Positions 1 through 9,700 of a stretch of DNA of 64,000 nt are shown here, in pieces. The notes under the pieces were generated by a model that saw nothing but the letters and a program-made list of their open reading frames with translations, was not told the origin of the DNA and searched no databases. The DNA comes from Sorex araneus (Eukaryota > Chordata > Mammalia > Eulipotyphla > Soricidae): contig NC_073311.1 of assembly GCF_027595985.1 (NCBI RefSeq), positions 49,828,463 to 49,892,462 on the forward strand, in the 5' to 3' direction. The translations under genes and the position numbers were made by a program. Every line of letters starts with the position of its first letter. The stretch's first letter is position 1.

Positions 1-371
1 CATAATTGTCCAATTCATGTTGTTAGGCATTCGAATGAATCAATGTTCATGTCCAAGTTTGTGTTGACAAGGACACCGATGCCACCAACTCCTCTGTTGT
101 CGCATGTTCCGAGGAACAGTTCTTCTCTAGTGTCAAAAATGGCATGATGTGATTGATGCCTTCTAGTTTTGGTCAGACCAATGATCTTCTGAGCTTGTGT
201 CATCAGGTCCTTGATGGATGCTTCTGTTGCCAGCGTACGTGCATTGAAAGCACAGACAGTCATTTTAGTCTTTCTTCTTGGGCAGTCTAGTTCTCCCTGA
301 GATTTTATCAGCCTCTCTTTGCTCATCCTTCTTAACGCTGCAGTATTGGGCACTCTTTCAGTGTCAGGCAA
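1..371 (-). pseudogene. RTE-type LINE, 5' end with truncated endonuclease reading frame
   Basis: Read on the minus strand from 371, an open frame of about 118 codons carries the start of an RTE-family apurinic-type endonuclease. The motif FNARTL holds the catalytic Asn region, GVGGIGVLVNTNL is typical of RTE proteins, and the segment FECLTT is followed by an in-frame stop at 15-17. Translation past the stop reads IGQL, which continues the RTE pattern, so the stop is a nonsense change and the element runs off the left edge. The family's GLTETRR block reads GLTKTRRH here, so the catalytic Glu is replaced by Lys. A few residues before it also seem to be missing. The copy is therefore inactive. 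In an intact element the protein nicks target DNA for target-primed reverse transcription. The family call rests on remembered RTE motifs. Confidence 0.75.
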
Positions 372-540
372 ATGAGGCCCATTGTTGTTACTGTTTTTGG
401 CATATCAAATATGCCACGGGTAGCTTGCAAGGCTCTGCAATGCGGGCGGGGTATTCTCAATAGCTTGCAGGGCTCTCAGAGAGGAATGGAGGCTTTTGGG
501 GTGGCCTCCAATTACCCTTACTAGTGTTCCCATGGTTCCG
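372..540 (-). mobile_element. RTE 5' untranslated region (same sequence as the SINE type B body)
   Basis: Directly upstream of the RTE reading frame, the minus strand carries the block that also forms the body of the type B SINEs. It includes 'gagagccctgcaagcta' followed by a block equivalent to 'gatatgccaaaaacagtaac'. Here it is continuous with the endonuclease frame, so the shared block is the 5' untranslated region of the LINE. Confidence 0.65.
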
Positions 541-863
541 ACCATATTTGAAGCTCATCAAATATCGTGCAAAAATTATGAAAATGGGTATTAAGTGTCC
601 TGTGCTAGTGGAGGTAGTATAGGTCTGCCAGTGAGGTATTTATCTGGCTCAGGTAGGGTGGGCCTCCACTACCCAGCCACCACCAGGCTTCAGGACGCTT
701 TCGAGGGTCAGTTGGGTCAACCTCACGCATGAGTGAAGCCCACAGTACCAGGTAAAGCAGAGCTTTGAGACCTTGTACTCCAGGCTCAATGGGACCCAGA
801 AACTCCTACAATCTCCAGCGCTCCACCCCAAGGATCAAACCCAGATGACCCACCCTAAATAAA
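541..863. other. Unassigned intergenic sequence
   Basis: No coding signal or clear repeat is recognised. The block ends near 864, where similarity to the gene B side (from about 60222) begins. Confidence 0.5.
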
Positions 864-1234
864 TAAGGTCATTACTGATAATATTTAATTATTTTATTTA
901 ATACATCTATATGCACAAAAACTAAAAATAATGGTTTTATATTTTAAAAATAGGCAATAATACTTATAAATAATTTACAGATTTCATTTTTTGATTTTTC
1001 ATTTTTTGTACATGCTTAGATACAGGACACATTGTATATTTTATTTTATGCTATTTGGGACTCATCATTACAGTGTATCTGAAGAACCCATTATCCAAAG
1101 CATTATTGTTTATAAACCCAAAAGCATATAAACATGACTGCTTGGATACCAATTGCCTAAAAGACTCTCACCACTTCAATCTGTCATTAAAATGGGAGTT
1201 TAAATCAAACATGTTAGATTTTTTATTTCCTAAT

Positions 1235-1330
1235 ATTTTAATCATGTATTTATATATACTATACATAACATACAAATATATTATATTTATATACTATATA
1301 AATGTAACATATAATATATTATATAGACAC
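1235..1330. repeat. AT-rich low-complexity tract
   Basis: This is a run of interleaved TATA/ATAT sequence. The matching tract in the second copy (60620-60740) is longer and has diverged, as expected of unstable AT repeats. Confidence 0.7.
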
Positions 1331-1339
1331 TCCAAGTTA

Positions 1340-1525
1340 CTCTCAGTCCTGAATTTGGGTCTCACAATTTGGTACTAGGCTGAGCCAAGGGATCATGAGC
1401 TGCACTGAGGTCTACCAGGGCTGAGCTGTGGGTGCCCAAGGGGGAGGGAGGGCACCAAACCCAGAGCCTCCAACATTCTAGGCATGTGCTCTAGTGCTCC
1501 AAGCAGCTCTTCAGCCCAAGAATGG
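1340..1525 (-). mobile_element. Old tRNA-related SINE (type C), antisense
   Basis: The block with 'ctaggcatgtgctctagtgctcc' read on the minus strand resembles a tRNA head (AGAGCACATGCCTAG, followed by a weak B box). Related copies lie at 49735-49905 and 60765-60960. A partial match at 59890-60020 covers only the flanking 'cagccctgactttgggtctca' part. Confidence 0.45.
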
Positions 1526-1640
1526 TGATACTCTGTACGTTTCTCAAAGTGAAAACTCTAAAGTATAAAAATTACTTTGTTAGTAAGTAGAATTCTTTAA
1601 AATGCAGAGAAAAAGAAAATTGCTTAAGAATAATACTTTA

Positions 1641-1820
1641 GGGGTAGGAGTGATAGCACCGCGGGTAGAATGTTTGCCTTGCACGTGACTGACCCAGGTT
1701 CTATTCCCAGCATCCTATATAGTCCCCTGAGCACCTCCGGGAGTATTTCTTGAGAGCTTAGCCAGGAGTAATCCCTGAACATTGTCAGGCATGACCGAAA
1801 AAGCAAAAAAAAAAAAAAAA
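1641..1820 (+). mobile_element. SINE type A (shrew-type tRNA SINE)
   Basis: It has a tRNA-like head with A box 'gatagcaccgcgggtag' and a B box 'ggttctattccc'. The body 'cccagcatcctatatagtcc' and an A-rich tail follow. It has an equivalent copy at 61080-61245, so it predates the lectin gene duplication. Confidence 0.85.
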
Positions 1821-2090
1821 TTACTTTAACAGTATATCCCTACATGTGTAACAGACAGCAAAAGAATTCTCAGGGAATCAACATATTTTAAATTATAAAA
1901 TCACTTAGGTTTTTCTTATGAGCTGTTCAAAAGATTTTTTCTGTTTTGAAAATAGTCATTTTTTTGCCCAGTGTTGTAAGGAAAATAGCAGTCTATGCAG
2001 GGAAAGTTTTATTTCTAATATAGAAGTGGAGTTCGTGATACTGAATTTTTCTCTGGGTTCAAGTTGAAAATACTAACTGCTACCTAAAGG

Positions 2091-2096
2091 TTTATT
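2091..2096 (-). promoter_or_regulatory. Candidate polyadenylation signal of gene A
   Basis: AATAAA on the minus strand lies about 190 nt past the gene A stop codon. It is conserved at 61528-61533 in gene B. A second AATAAA at 2008-2013 is not conserved. This is a motif call only. Confidence 0.45.
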
Positions 2097-2284
2097 TAAT
2101 TTAGAATCATGTTATCCCAAATCTCTGTTTCATTTTGGTGGGGGATGTCTCCCTGCGATTCTTTCTGACTCAGTTTTCATCTTTGCTGTCAACTGATATT
2201 GCACATTTTTAGGTCAACACTTTGAGAAAAAGCATTCAGCAACTGTAGATAACAAGCACAATGCAGCTCTTCTGCTCATGAGTT

Positions 2285-2411
2285 TCAAGTAATTTGATAA
2301 GTGCAGACATTGGGTTTGCTACAAATCCATTTTTTGCCTGAAGAAATTCTGGCACTGCTCACGCCTTCATCGTTCAAGTAGGCACATTCCCCAGTTCCTC
2401 TGACCTGAAAT
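2285..2411 (-). CDS. CLEC2-like gene A, exon 5 (end of C-type lectin-like domain)
   Basis: This is the terminal coding exon. It begins after the acceptor TTTAG at 2412-2413 and ends with TGA at 2285-2287. The single leading base completes a split Glu codon from exon 4. The 41 residues that follow include GTGECAYLND and KKWICSKPN, which carry the last two domain cysteines and the WICSK signature of CLEC2 proteins. The tail ends NVCTYQIT with an extra Cys. The exon is 127 nt, exactly as in gene B. It encodes the final beta strands that close the lectin-like fold. The residues typical of calcium-dependent sugar binding (EPN/QPD, WND) are absent, as usual for this family, so the ligand is expected to be a protein. 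Confidence 0.88.
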
Positions 2412-3313
2412 CTAAACCAAAACAAAACAATTATTCATACACTGACATCTTGCATTCATTCCTCTGATGTAATCTGTAATACCACTGTTCCACTTTTTTC
2501 AAAAAAAGTAAAAAAAAAGTCTGTCGCTTATGTGACTTCTTAGTAATAAACACTGTTTTTATATTTAGCTCTTTTTACAATTTCAAGACACATACTTGAA
2601 CACCACCAACAGTATCATTCATCCAATTAAAATCTAGTTATATTGTTGATCTAGTCTTTATATACTTTATATATTTTGCCATAAGTTGTATCTGTGAAAA
2701 TCATTCTCAGTCCTCTCACGAACTGCTTCATAAACACATGAAATAAAAATACTTATTAGCAATGTGCTAAAGAGCTTTATTTTAATGAAAGTGATTGGGC
2801 CTTTATATTTGATACATTTCTAATGACCTTATTGAACTGTCCACAACACAGGGAGCTACGGTTTCTGCTGCTAAATCTCTCAGAGAGATTTCCACAGGTT
2901 CTCTTTGAACCATTATTCCTTACTTTGGTCAATAGATGTAGCAGCTGAAAATGGATTTTTAAAGGTTATGTGGGGATCAAATCATCAGTGACTTTCTAAG
3001 ATTTTAGAAAACTCCCCCCACCCCTTTCTCCCTGCATACCAGTAATTCTTTCTACGTTCTAAATCAATATTCCATCAGAAAAACATATGAATCATGGTAT
3101 CAAAGTATAAGAATGTATACATATATCTATATCATATTAAATATTTCAACTAAAATTACAATGAATTGAATTTTCAAGGAACTGGCTAGTAAATGGAAAG
3201 GCATAGAAAGAATTTGTTTCTTATACAATGCTATAGGTTTTCTATACTAAAGTTATTATCTTATAAACATCCTAAGTCATCATAGCAAAAGGAAAATAAG
3301 TGGCAATACATAC

Positions 3314-3420
3314 TCCATTTTGCCTCCAGTATAATTTGTCCATTTCCAAGAGTGACTTGGCGATTCTCTGCTAAGGCCTATCCAATGGTCGTAGGGGCCT
3401 TTGTACCTTTTTAGAAATGT
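3314..3420 (-). CDS. CLEC2-like gene A, exon 4 (middle of lectin-like domain)
   Basis: The exon is bounded by acceptor ATAATAG (3421-3422) and donor GTATGT (3313-3312). It starts in phase 0 and leaves two bases over, 107 nt in all. The residues include [18 protein letters not shown], which holds the family hallmark WIGL, then [12 protein letters not shown] with a potential N-glycosylation site (NYT). It joins exon 3 as [11 protein letters not shown], which is the expected CLEC2 junction. No stop or frameshift is present. The donor differs slightly in context from gene B, where two GT steps are possible, but the exon length is the same. Confidence 0.9.
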
Positions 3421-4182
3421 CTATTATAAAGAACAAAAAGTGAAAACATGCATCTTTCTCACTTACCACTCCCAAGTTGATCTTTTCTACAGTCTTATAC
3501 TGGGGATGACAGTAGGGTATAAATGAAAAAGTTATTCTCTACCCCATTTCTAATCCTGAGTCATTATTCTCTGTCTCTGCTCCTAAACCTCTTTGTTTAA
3601 AAGAATCATATTTCCCGGTGTGACTAGCAAAGTCTCACTTTGTACCTACTGTTTTGGTATACTGTGAACACTGTCACTCCCACAATTTAAATAAAAAATT
3701 ATGTGAATACAATAATTCTCTGCACACAGGGAACAGTATATGTAATCTTCTAGGTTGACTATGAGGATTACAAGGGATTATCTGACATGTCTCACTGGGT
3801 TCTAGGCAGAGAATTCAACACATGTCAGAAGCTTGTCTGTGCCCCGTGCTACCAGACTGACTCCATCATTCTCTTTCAGCATTAGCCATGTGCACGCCCA
3901 ACCCTCTTTGGGGGAGCTCCTTATTCAACAGAAAATATGCTCCCCAAATAGTTCTTCTTTTAAAAATATGGACCAGACCCTGGGGCATTGGGAGAAATTG
4001 GACGGGGCCACTCCCTGCAAAGCTCAGCCCAGTGTGCACAGGTACTGCCAGGGCAAGCAGGGTGACACGTGGCCCTGGGGAGCTGGACATGCGGTGTTGG
4101 TGGCCAAACTCAGTGCCTGCGTGTGACGGACACGTTCTCTCACACTTGTACTGTCTCCCTGGTGCCCTAGATTAATTCTTAC

Positions 4183-4379
4183 CAGTTCCTCTGAGGTGTC
4201 AATCTGAACGAGATGAGCATCTAGTGAGTCACAGAAATTCTGGCTGAATGTCCAGTTCCCCGTGTCTTCAGAGAAATAAAAGCACTTGTTTCCAAATACA
4301 ATCCACGGTGGTGGGCAGGCGGGTTGCACATGCACTTCTGAGACTGCTATTTCCTCTGAGACTGCTCTTTCCTTTATTA
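4183..4379 (-). CDS. CLEC2-like gene A, exon 3 (stalk and start of lectin-like domain)
   Basis: This exon encodes the extracellular stalk and first third of a C-type lectin-like domain of the CLEC2 family (CD69/LLT1/Clr group). The acceptor TTTTAG (4380-4381) follows a U-rich tract and the donor is GTAAGA (4182-4181). The length is 197 nt and the frame is open. Landmarks are ACPPPWIVFGNKCFYFSED (first two cysteines), the glycosylation-type NWT, and FCDSLDAHL with the third cysteine, ending IDTSEEL. The stalk repeats AVSE twice. The open frame also reads upstream through the intron with a chance hydrophobic stretch from an ATG at 4455. I prefer splicing because exon 2 at 8406-8531 supplies a proper membrane segment in the right phase. 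Predicted product with exons 2-5: about 186 residues plus a short exon 1 not found. Orthology to a named human gene cannot be decided here. Confidence 0.9.
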
Positions 4380-4785
4380 CTAAAATTTGGATAATCACAA
4401 TAAAACATAATAAATATATTTCCTTATTCTTTTCATCTATTTTCCCACTTACCATCCTAAGGTCACGCTAAAGCTATAGACTGGTAATTGTTAATTTCCT
4501 AACTCATCAGAATGACATCCTAAGTACAGTAGTCAACAATCCCCTGATCGGGGGTACCTGTGCATCTCATTTTACATGGGGTACATGGGCATGAATGGCT
4601 TAGAGACAATAAATTTATAAAGCATAAAGTCCATGGTACTTCTTATAGATAATGCTAAGTTCTGCAAAGAGTAAGTACAAGATGTTCCTAGTATAACATA
4701 TAGATTCTCCTTTTCTATATTTCCCTTAATATAAGCTCCTTTTCCTCTTGACATCCTTAATATCTTGAATTTTACTATGGTACAC

Positions 4786-5932
4786 TGTAAAAAACTAAAG
4801 CAGGCTGAGGGGCGTGTGCACTTGTGGGCTCTCCGAGAGGCTCTGTCTCACCGCCCACATTTGGTGCCCTGGAACCACTGTGTGTGCTGTCGGTCAAGGG
4901 CAGGTGATGGAAGGAAGAAGGCCAAACTGGTTGCTCAATCAGTTTATTTCATTCTCTCTCTCTGCTTCTCTCCTGGCTCTGGATCTCTCTCTGGATCTCT
5001 GGATCTGGCCCCCCAACCCACTCTTACAGCCTAGTTAAATCCCCCCAGCATGAGGGGGTTGGGGCATACACATAGGTGTGGTCACCATCAATAGGGTGAG
5101 GTTCCTTTCCCTCAGGGGATGCTTCTCCCAGGACTGAATCATTTTCAGCAGGAGGATCCACCCAAGGGCAGAGTCCCATGAGTGTGTTTCTCCTCTCCTC
5201 ATCCAACAAACATATAGCATTCATAATATTAATCATTTTGTATGGACACAATAAGAGATGCATTAAAGCTTATAGAATTGCTCTCCTGGGGCCATCTCGA
5301 TATCAGACTACAGTGCTCTGGCCAGATTTGTCTTTCCTATCCCTAGCAGGGTCCTACTCTTGTCATTACTTTTGACAGCATTTGGCTATGATCAAGCTCT
5401 TAAATTATAGTTAAGAATTAGGCATTTTGGCCAGGCCCATCTCGATGCCAGTGTAGCACATAACTCACCGCTTACCCTGGATCCATCTCATCCCTCATAT
5501 GGGGACCCTGCTTTTGGGGTGTTAGGAACTGAGGGCAATTGAGGCTTAAGTGAGAAAGCAGATGCCCAGGAATGAATAATATTCAAAGTCCCAAGTTACA
5601 AAACATAATATTGTCTTCTTGTGTCTATACAAAAAGGACATTGCTTTAAAGTAAATTATTCAAAAGGCATAAATAAAGGAGAAAGGGAATATTATAATAT
5701 TCAGTGTCCTAGGAAGGCCTGATGTTACAAATTAGCAGTCAGATTAGGGGAAAGTGGATTAACTGTTTTGGGGAAGAGAGCATAGAGAAGTGATTACAGC
5801 TAAACAAAGGGATGGGAGTGACTCAGGAACACCTTGATGGGTGTGACTGGGGTAAGCCTAAACTCCAGGAAAAACCAGGATGAGCTCCTTGAGGAAAGGG
5901 GGGCGGAGAGGACAAAGTAATGTAATCCTACA
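4786..5932 (-). mobile_element. Complete LTR (family L1.1, class II ERV-like) inside gene A intron 2
   Basis: The element spans 1147 bp, starts TGTA and ends TACA on the plus strand. It is flanked by GTACAC (4780-4785) and GTACAT (5933-5938), a 6-bp target duplication with one change. Its sense strand is minus: AATAAACTG, the likely R/U5 polyadenylation signal, reads as 'cagtttatt' near 4940 on the plus strand. Copies of the same family occur at 20403-21624, 29146-30476, 44265-46960 (broken) and 58610-59723. No gag, pol or env sequence is attached, so this is a solo LTR in the same orientation as the host gene. Confidence 0.85.
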
Positions 5933-5938
5933 GTACAT

Positions 5939-6390
5939 ACTCAGGAGCTATAAGAACTTTCTCTGGACAAAATACAACAACCCAAATTAATATCTTGTAA
6001 CAAAAATACAATGTAGGGCTTTCTACATTTTTACATTATTGTTTTATATGTACTTTAAAAAAATGAATACAGCATTTTTGGCTCTTCTTAAATGTTCTGA
6101 AATAATCGATATTTTGGAGTAAGGTGTAGGAAGAATCAACTATTCTCATTTCACATTTTGTCCGAATTTTTTGCTCTCCTTTAAATGCTAAGACAATATT
6201 GCTCTTTAAGGGCCAGTGAAAGAAAAAAATAGTATCAAAATACTGAACACCAATGATGGTTTTAATTTCCTCACTTTTAATGAAAAAAATCCTTCACATT
6301 TTTCTCAATCTTTATCCCTAAGAGTTTAGATTAGAGAGCAGAGAGCACATGTATGTCGAGATCAGTATCACTGTTTCTTTGAAAAGAATG
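5939..6390. other. Gene A intron 2 sequence, first part
   Basis: Unique intron sequence. The stretch 5935-6200 has an inverted paralogue at about 51440-51700. No exon is visible. Confidence 0.6.
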
Positions 6391-6395
6391 AATCA

Positions 6396-6575
6396 AGGGC
6401 CCTGGAGCAATAGTATAGTGGGTAAAGATACACATTCACAGAGATATACATACACACACCAGGGCTCGATCTCTGGAACCTCAAAAGGTCCACAAGCCCA
6501 ACCAAGAGGTACCCATATGCAAAGAGCCAGGAGTAAGCCCTAGCACAACCAGATGTGCAGCCCCCAAACAAAACA
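6396..6575 (+). mobile_element. SINE type A, diverged, plus strand
   Basis: The head reads 'ccctggagcaatagtatag' and the body keeps 'gagccaggagtaagccctag'. An inserted purine/pyrimidine stretch and many changes make it an older copy. Confidence 0.65.
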
Positions 6576-6704
6576 TACCCCCTAAATTATTAGGGAGAGC
6601 CATTTGATACTTTAAACTAGGCTGAATAATACACATTGGTAAACCTGGGATTGGAGATTTTACATATTACACTGTGATAAAACTCAAGTAGAAATATAAA
6701 ATTA

Positions 6705-6872
6705 AGGGGGCTGGAACAAAACCACAAAAGGTAGGGCATTTGTCTAGCATTCAGCTGACCCGGGTTAGATTCCCAGCATCCCATATGGTCCCCTGAGCAC
6801 CGCCAGGAGAGATTTCTGAGTGCAGAGCCTGGAGTAACACCAGCATCACTAGGTGTGACCCAAAAACCAATA
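6705..6872 (+). mobile_element. SINE type A, plus strand
   Basis: The body 'cccagcatcccatatggtcc' and 'ggtgtgacccaaaaacc' tail are intact. The A/T tail passes directly into a (TA)n tract. Confidence 0.85.
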
Positions 6873-6877
6873 TATAA

Positions 6878-6914
<37 letters not shown>

Positions 6915-6915
6915 A
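6873..6915. repeat. (TA)n microsatellite at a SINE tail
   Basis: This is an uninterrupted TA run of about 35 bp directly following the type A SINE, consistent with tail-seeded microsatellite growth. Confidence 0.85.
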
Positions 6916-6984
6916 CTAAGGACATTTTGTGCTTGTGTTATCTCAAATGAACAGTGGTAGTTCATAAAGAGAATTCATATTCTA

Positions 6985-7100
6985 ATCTGTCATTGTCACT
7001 GTCATCCTGTTGCTCATCGATTTCCTCGATCGGGCACCAGTACCATCTGCATCATGAGACTTGTTACTGTTTTTGGCATATCGAATACACCATGGGTAGA
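6985..7100 (-). mobile_element. SINE type B 3' part, antisense
   Basis: The sequence contains 'cactgtcatcctgttgctca' and 'tactgtttttggcatatcga', the reverse complements of the RTE-like 3' end and body of SINE type B. The tRNA head is missing. Confidence 0.75.
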
Positions 7101-7139
7101 TTCTAATAGAGAAATTTTAAAAGAATGGTATTATAAGAC

Positions 7140-7900
7140 CATTTTTAAATGACATTTACACATGTTCTAAGAACTATATAGTTTGCAACAATTTAATCCT
7201 CGGTAAAAATTTTTAGTTGTTATTAGATTTCAGAAATGCTTCAAGATGGGCTCAGTACATGCTTTGTCTATAGAGACACCCACTTGAATCCCCAGATTGC
7301 ATCTCCCCTTCCCTTGTTCCTGACCCCAGCCAAAATAAAAATTTTTTTAAAAAGTCTGGGTTACATTAGGAGTTGTTGGAAAAAGACCTTATTCTGAATA
7401 ATAAAATCAGAATAGATGAAATAATTGCTCATTAATACTGATAAGTCTTTTATTTCTGACCAATTCCACATACAAAGAATTTTTTGCTAAGGCATATACT
7501 ATTGTAATTTTGAACATTCTCTGGGCAAGAGACATATCCAAAAATAAACCCCTTGAGAAGGCTTTCTCTTGTCAAGAATGATAACCCATTTCTTGCCATG
7601 ACTCAGCAGAAAATCCTTAGAGTTACATAGGAGTCTCTTTTTGCAAATCTTCATATGCAATCTGTTATAAAATACTGTGGCTCCAACATTCAAAGTATCC
7701 AGAACTGACCACCCTACCACACCCCCACTGCACTCATCAGGTCTAAGCTGTCACCATCTCTCACCTAGATTTCTACAAGATCACCCGAGTAGGTCTCCTT
7801 GATTCTCCCCTTCTCTTGTAACAATTACTTCTTAATAGCAAAAATGATCATTTTCCAATGCAAGTCTCAGAGCCATGACATTCTTCTTGAAAACTCTCCT
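7140..7900. repeat. Gene A intron 2 block duplicated at 57690-58410
   Basis: About 0.75 kb matches 57690-58410 in the same orientation, from 'gaactatatagtttgcaaca' to 'caatgcaag'. It includes a shared old SINE-like tract ending in an A-rich tail near 7340. The match stops before the transmembrane exon at 8406. Confidence 0.85.
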
Positions 7901-8405
7901 TTTCCTGACCTTCCCTGCTCTAATCAGAGATTAATCCAAAGTCTTGAAGTCACGCCCAAGGTTATTGCCTCCTGGATCCATCCCATGATTCTTCCTTGGT
8001 CTCACCTTGTTCTAGCCCCAGGAGTCTCCTTGCTCCTATTCAAACCACTAGGGATATTCCTTCTTTGGGAATTTTCTCTATTATGTTCTGTGCCTGAAGA
8101 GCTTTATCCAAGCATCAGCATGCTCCCTTCATCTCCTTCAAAAGTTTGCTGGAAGGGAGAGATTCTCACTGAGTATGTGTAACTTCTATGTGCATTGCAG
8201 CTTGTTTCCCTACCACCTATCTTAATTTATTATGACAACTACACTTCCTTATGGAATACTGGAAGAAGGAATTTTTATGTTCCATTCACCAACATGCCTC
8301 AGTCACTTTGCACAGTTTCTGCATAAAAAAGAACTCAAAGGGATACTTATGATCATAAAAAAAAATATGGAGGAAATTGTAGAATTTGTAAAACAAGTAA
8401 CTTAC

Positions 8406-8531
8406 CTGTCAACATAACAGAAAGCATAACCATAGATATAACCATGACCAAAATGGTGACAAGACAGAAAGCATGTCTGTGAAGTGTTTCAGAAGGTCGA
8501 GTTGTTCTATACTTTTCTTGGTTATGTGCAC
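8406..8531 (-). CDS. CLEC2-like gene A, exon 2 (transmembrane exon)
   Basis: The donor is CAG-GTAAGT (8405-8404) and the acceptor TTTAAAG (8532-8533). The exon is 126 nt, enters in phase 1 and leaves in phase 1, which joins exon 3 without breaking the frame. It reads a short basic/polar cytoplasmic part (AHNQEKYRTTRPSETLHRH) and then an uninterrupted hydrophobic segment AFCLVTILVMVISMVMLSV, fitting a type II signal-anchor. Exon 1 should lie at higher coordinates on the minus strand and encode a short cytoplasmic tail. I could not identify it. Support is the phase match, splice sites and membrane segment; the family match of this exon alone is weak because transmembrane exons diverge fast. Confidence 0.78.
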
Positions 8532-8549
8532 CTTTAAAGTAAAATATCA

Positions 8550-8850
8550 TAGTCTCATTTTTCTGAAACTTTTATGGAAAAACAATTTTATCACAAAAAT
8601 CTACTTCCTAGATTGGCTGTATCACAATTTCCCTATTTCCAATCCCTTTCACAAAAGGTCATGACCTATAAGCTATTATCATGGGTCAAAGAGGGTCTGA
8701 AATAAAAGAAATATAATAGAATCTCCAGCCAGAGGAAATGCTGCAGCTATAAGCAAAGGAGTTCAGAAAATAAAAAAAAAATAGCAAACGGTAGAGAGGT
8801 CAGGTGTGAGGCATACTGCTGAGGCCTCCCATGTAACAGGTCAGAGTCTC
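8550..8850. other. Intergenic or intron 1 sequence
   Basis: No exon or clear repeat is recognised. It would lie in intron 1 of gene A if exon 1 is further right. Confidence 0.4.
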
Positions 8851-8854
8851 AAAG

Positions 8855-9700
8855 ACATGCAGATGGGCAGTAGGTACATGAAAATGCTTCCTGTCACTCA
8901 TTAACAGGAAGGTTCAAATCAAAATTCACAAGCAGGTGTCACCTGACATGGTTTAGAGCTGCTCGTCTGCAGAAGAAGCACACTGTTGGTAAAGATGTGG
9001 TGAAAACCTATATCTAGACTACATTAAAACCTTAAAACTCAAAATAAGAGAAATACACAATTTGAAAATGTGTTTTTAACCACCCAGATTGCAGATCTTA
9101 ATATAAAATTGCTGAATTAATATAATATTGACTAAAGGAAATACATAGATGATAAATTAGCACATAAAATTGTACTCAAGATAGTCTGAATTAAAGAAAT
9201 ACTGATAAAATACTAATAAAAGAAATACTAATAAAAATTATTTACCTCTCTCTGCCCACTGAGAGTGTAAAGTAGCACTGTCTTCCCATCATTCATCGAT
9301 TTGCTAGAGTGGGCACTAGTAACGTCTCCATTGTGAGATTTGTTATTACTGTTTTTGGCATCTCAAATATGCCACAGTAGCTTGCCAGCTCTGCCATGCA
9401 GCAGCATAGTGTAAAGTAAGACAAAATTAAAAACTAAGTGGAGAATTGAAATTCTCATGCACTGATGTTGGAAATATATGATGGTATAGCCACTCTGTAT
9501 AGAGAGCTTTGCAGTTTGGTGCAGTAAATACACTTACATGTGCTAACTTTAGCATGGTATCATATCTTGATATCAAAAACAACCCTATGTTTGGTATTTA
9601 TACAGTAAATAAAGCTTAACTTTACTCAAAAATCTGCTTAGAAACATAACACCTTTATTATTTAGCACTAAAGTCTGGCAACAATCTAAATTCTGGTGGA
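8855..9700 (+). mobile_element. Old L1 fragment, sense, split by a SINE
   Basis: The text resembles the C-terminal part of L1 ORF2, for example 'cactgttggtaaagatgtgg' and 'tgatggtatagccactctgt'. It is diverged, with stops in all frames, and much older than the L1 at 33923. The type B SINE at 9272-9410 interrupts it. Confidence 0.6.
9272..9410 (-). mobile_element. SINE type B, antisense, truncated
   Basis: It carries 'cattcatcgatttgctagag', 'gtaacgtctccattgtgaga' and 'tactgtttttggcatctcaa'. It lies inside an older L1. Confidence 0.75.

Larger units (their letters stand above)
864..4500. repeat. Segmental duplication, copy 1 (carries exons 3-5 of gene A)
   Basis: This block aligns in the same order and orientation with 60222-64000. 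Shared landmarks are the AT-rich start ('taatatttaattattttatt'), an old tRNA-type SINE fragment near 1340-1525, the type A SINE at 1641-1820, all three lectin-domain exons and both introns between them. The SINE is present in both copies, so it was inserted before the duplication. Small post-duplication differences include a SINE tail found only in the second copy at about 61934. Confidence 0.85.

Noticed and set aside
4024..4455. A 143-codon minus-strand frame that could make a membrane protein with the lectin start in one exon
   Set aside because: It runs through an intron on both sides of exon 3. The U-rich acceptor, the donor and the phase match with the 8.4 kb transmembrane exon favour splicing. 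The hydrophobic part lies in the polypyrimidine region.
4803..4920. Primer-binding-site-like text ('caccaaatg', 'ggcgcc') at the presumed LTR end
   Set aside because: Target duplications show that the LTR extends beyond it to 4786, so it is internal LTR sequence and not a tRNA primer site.
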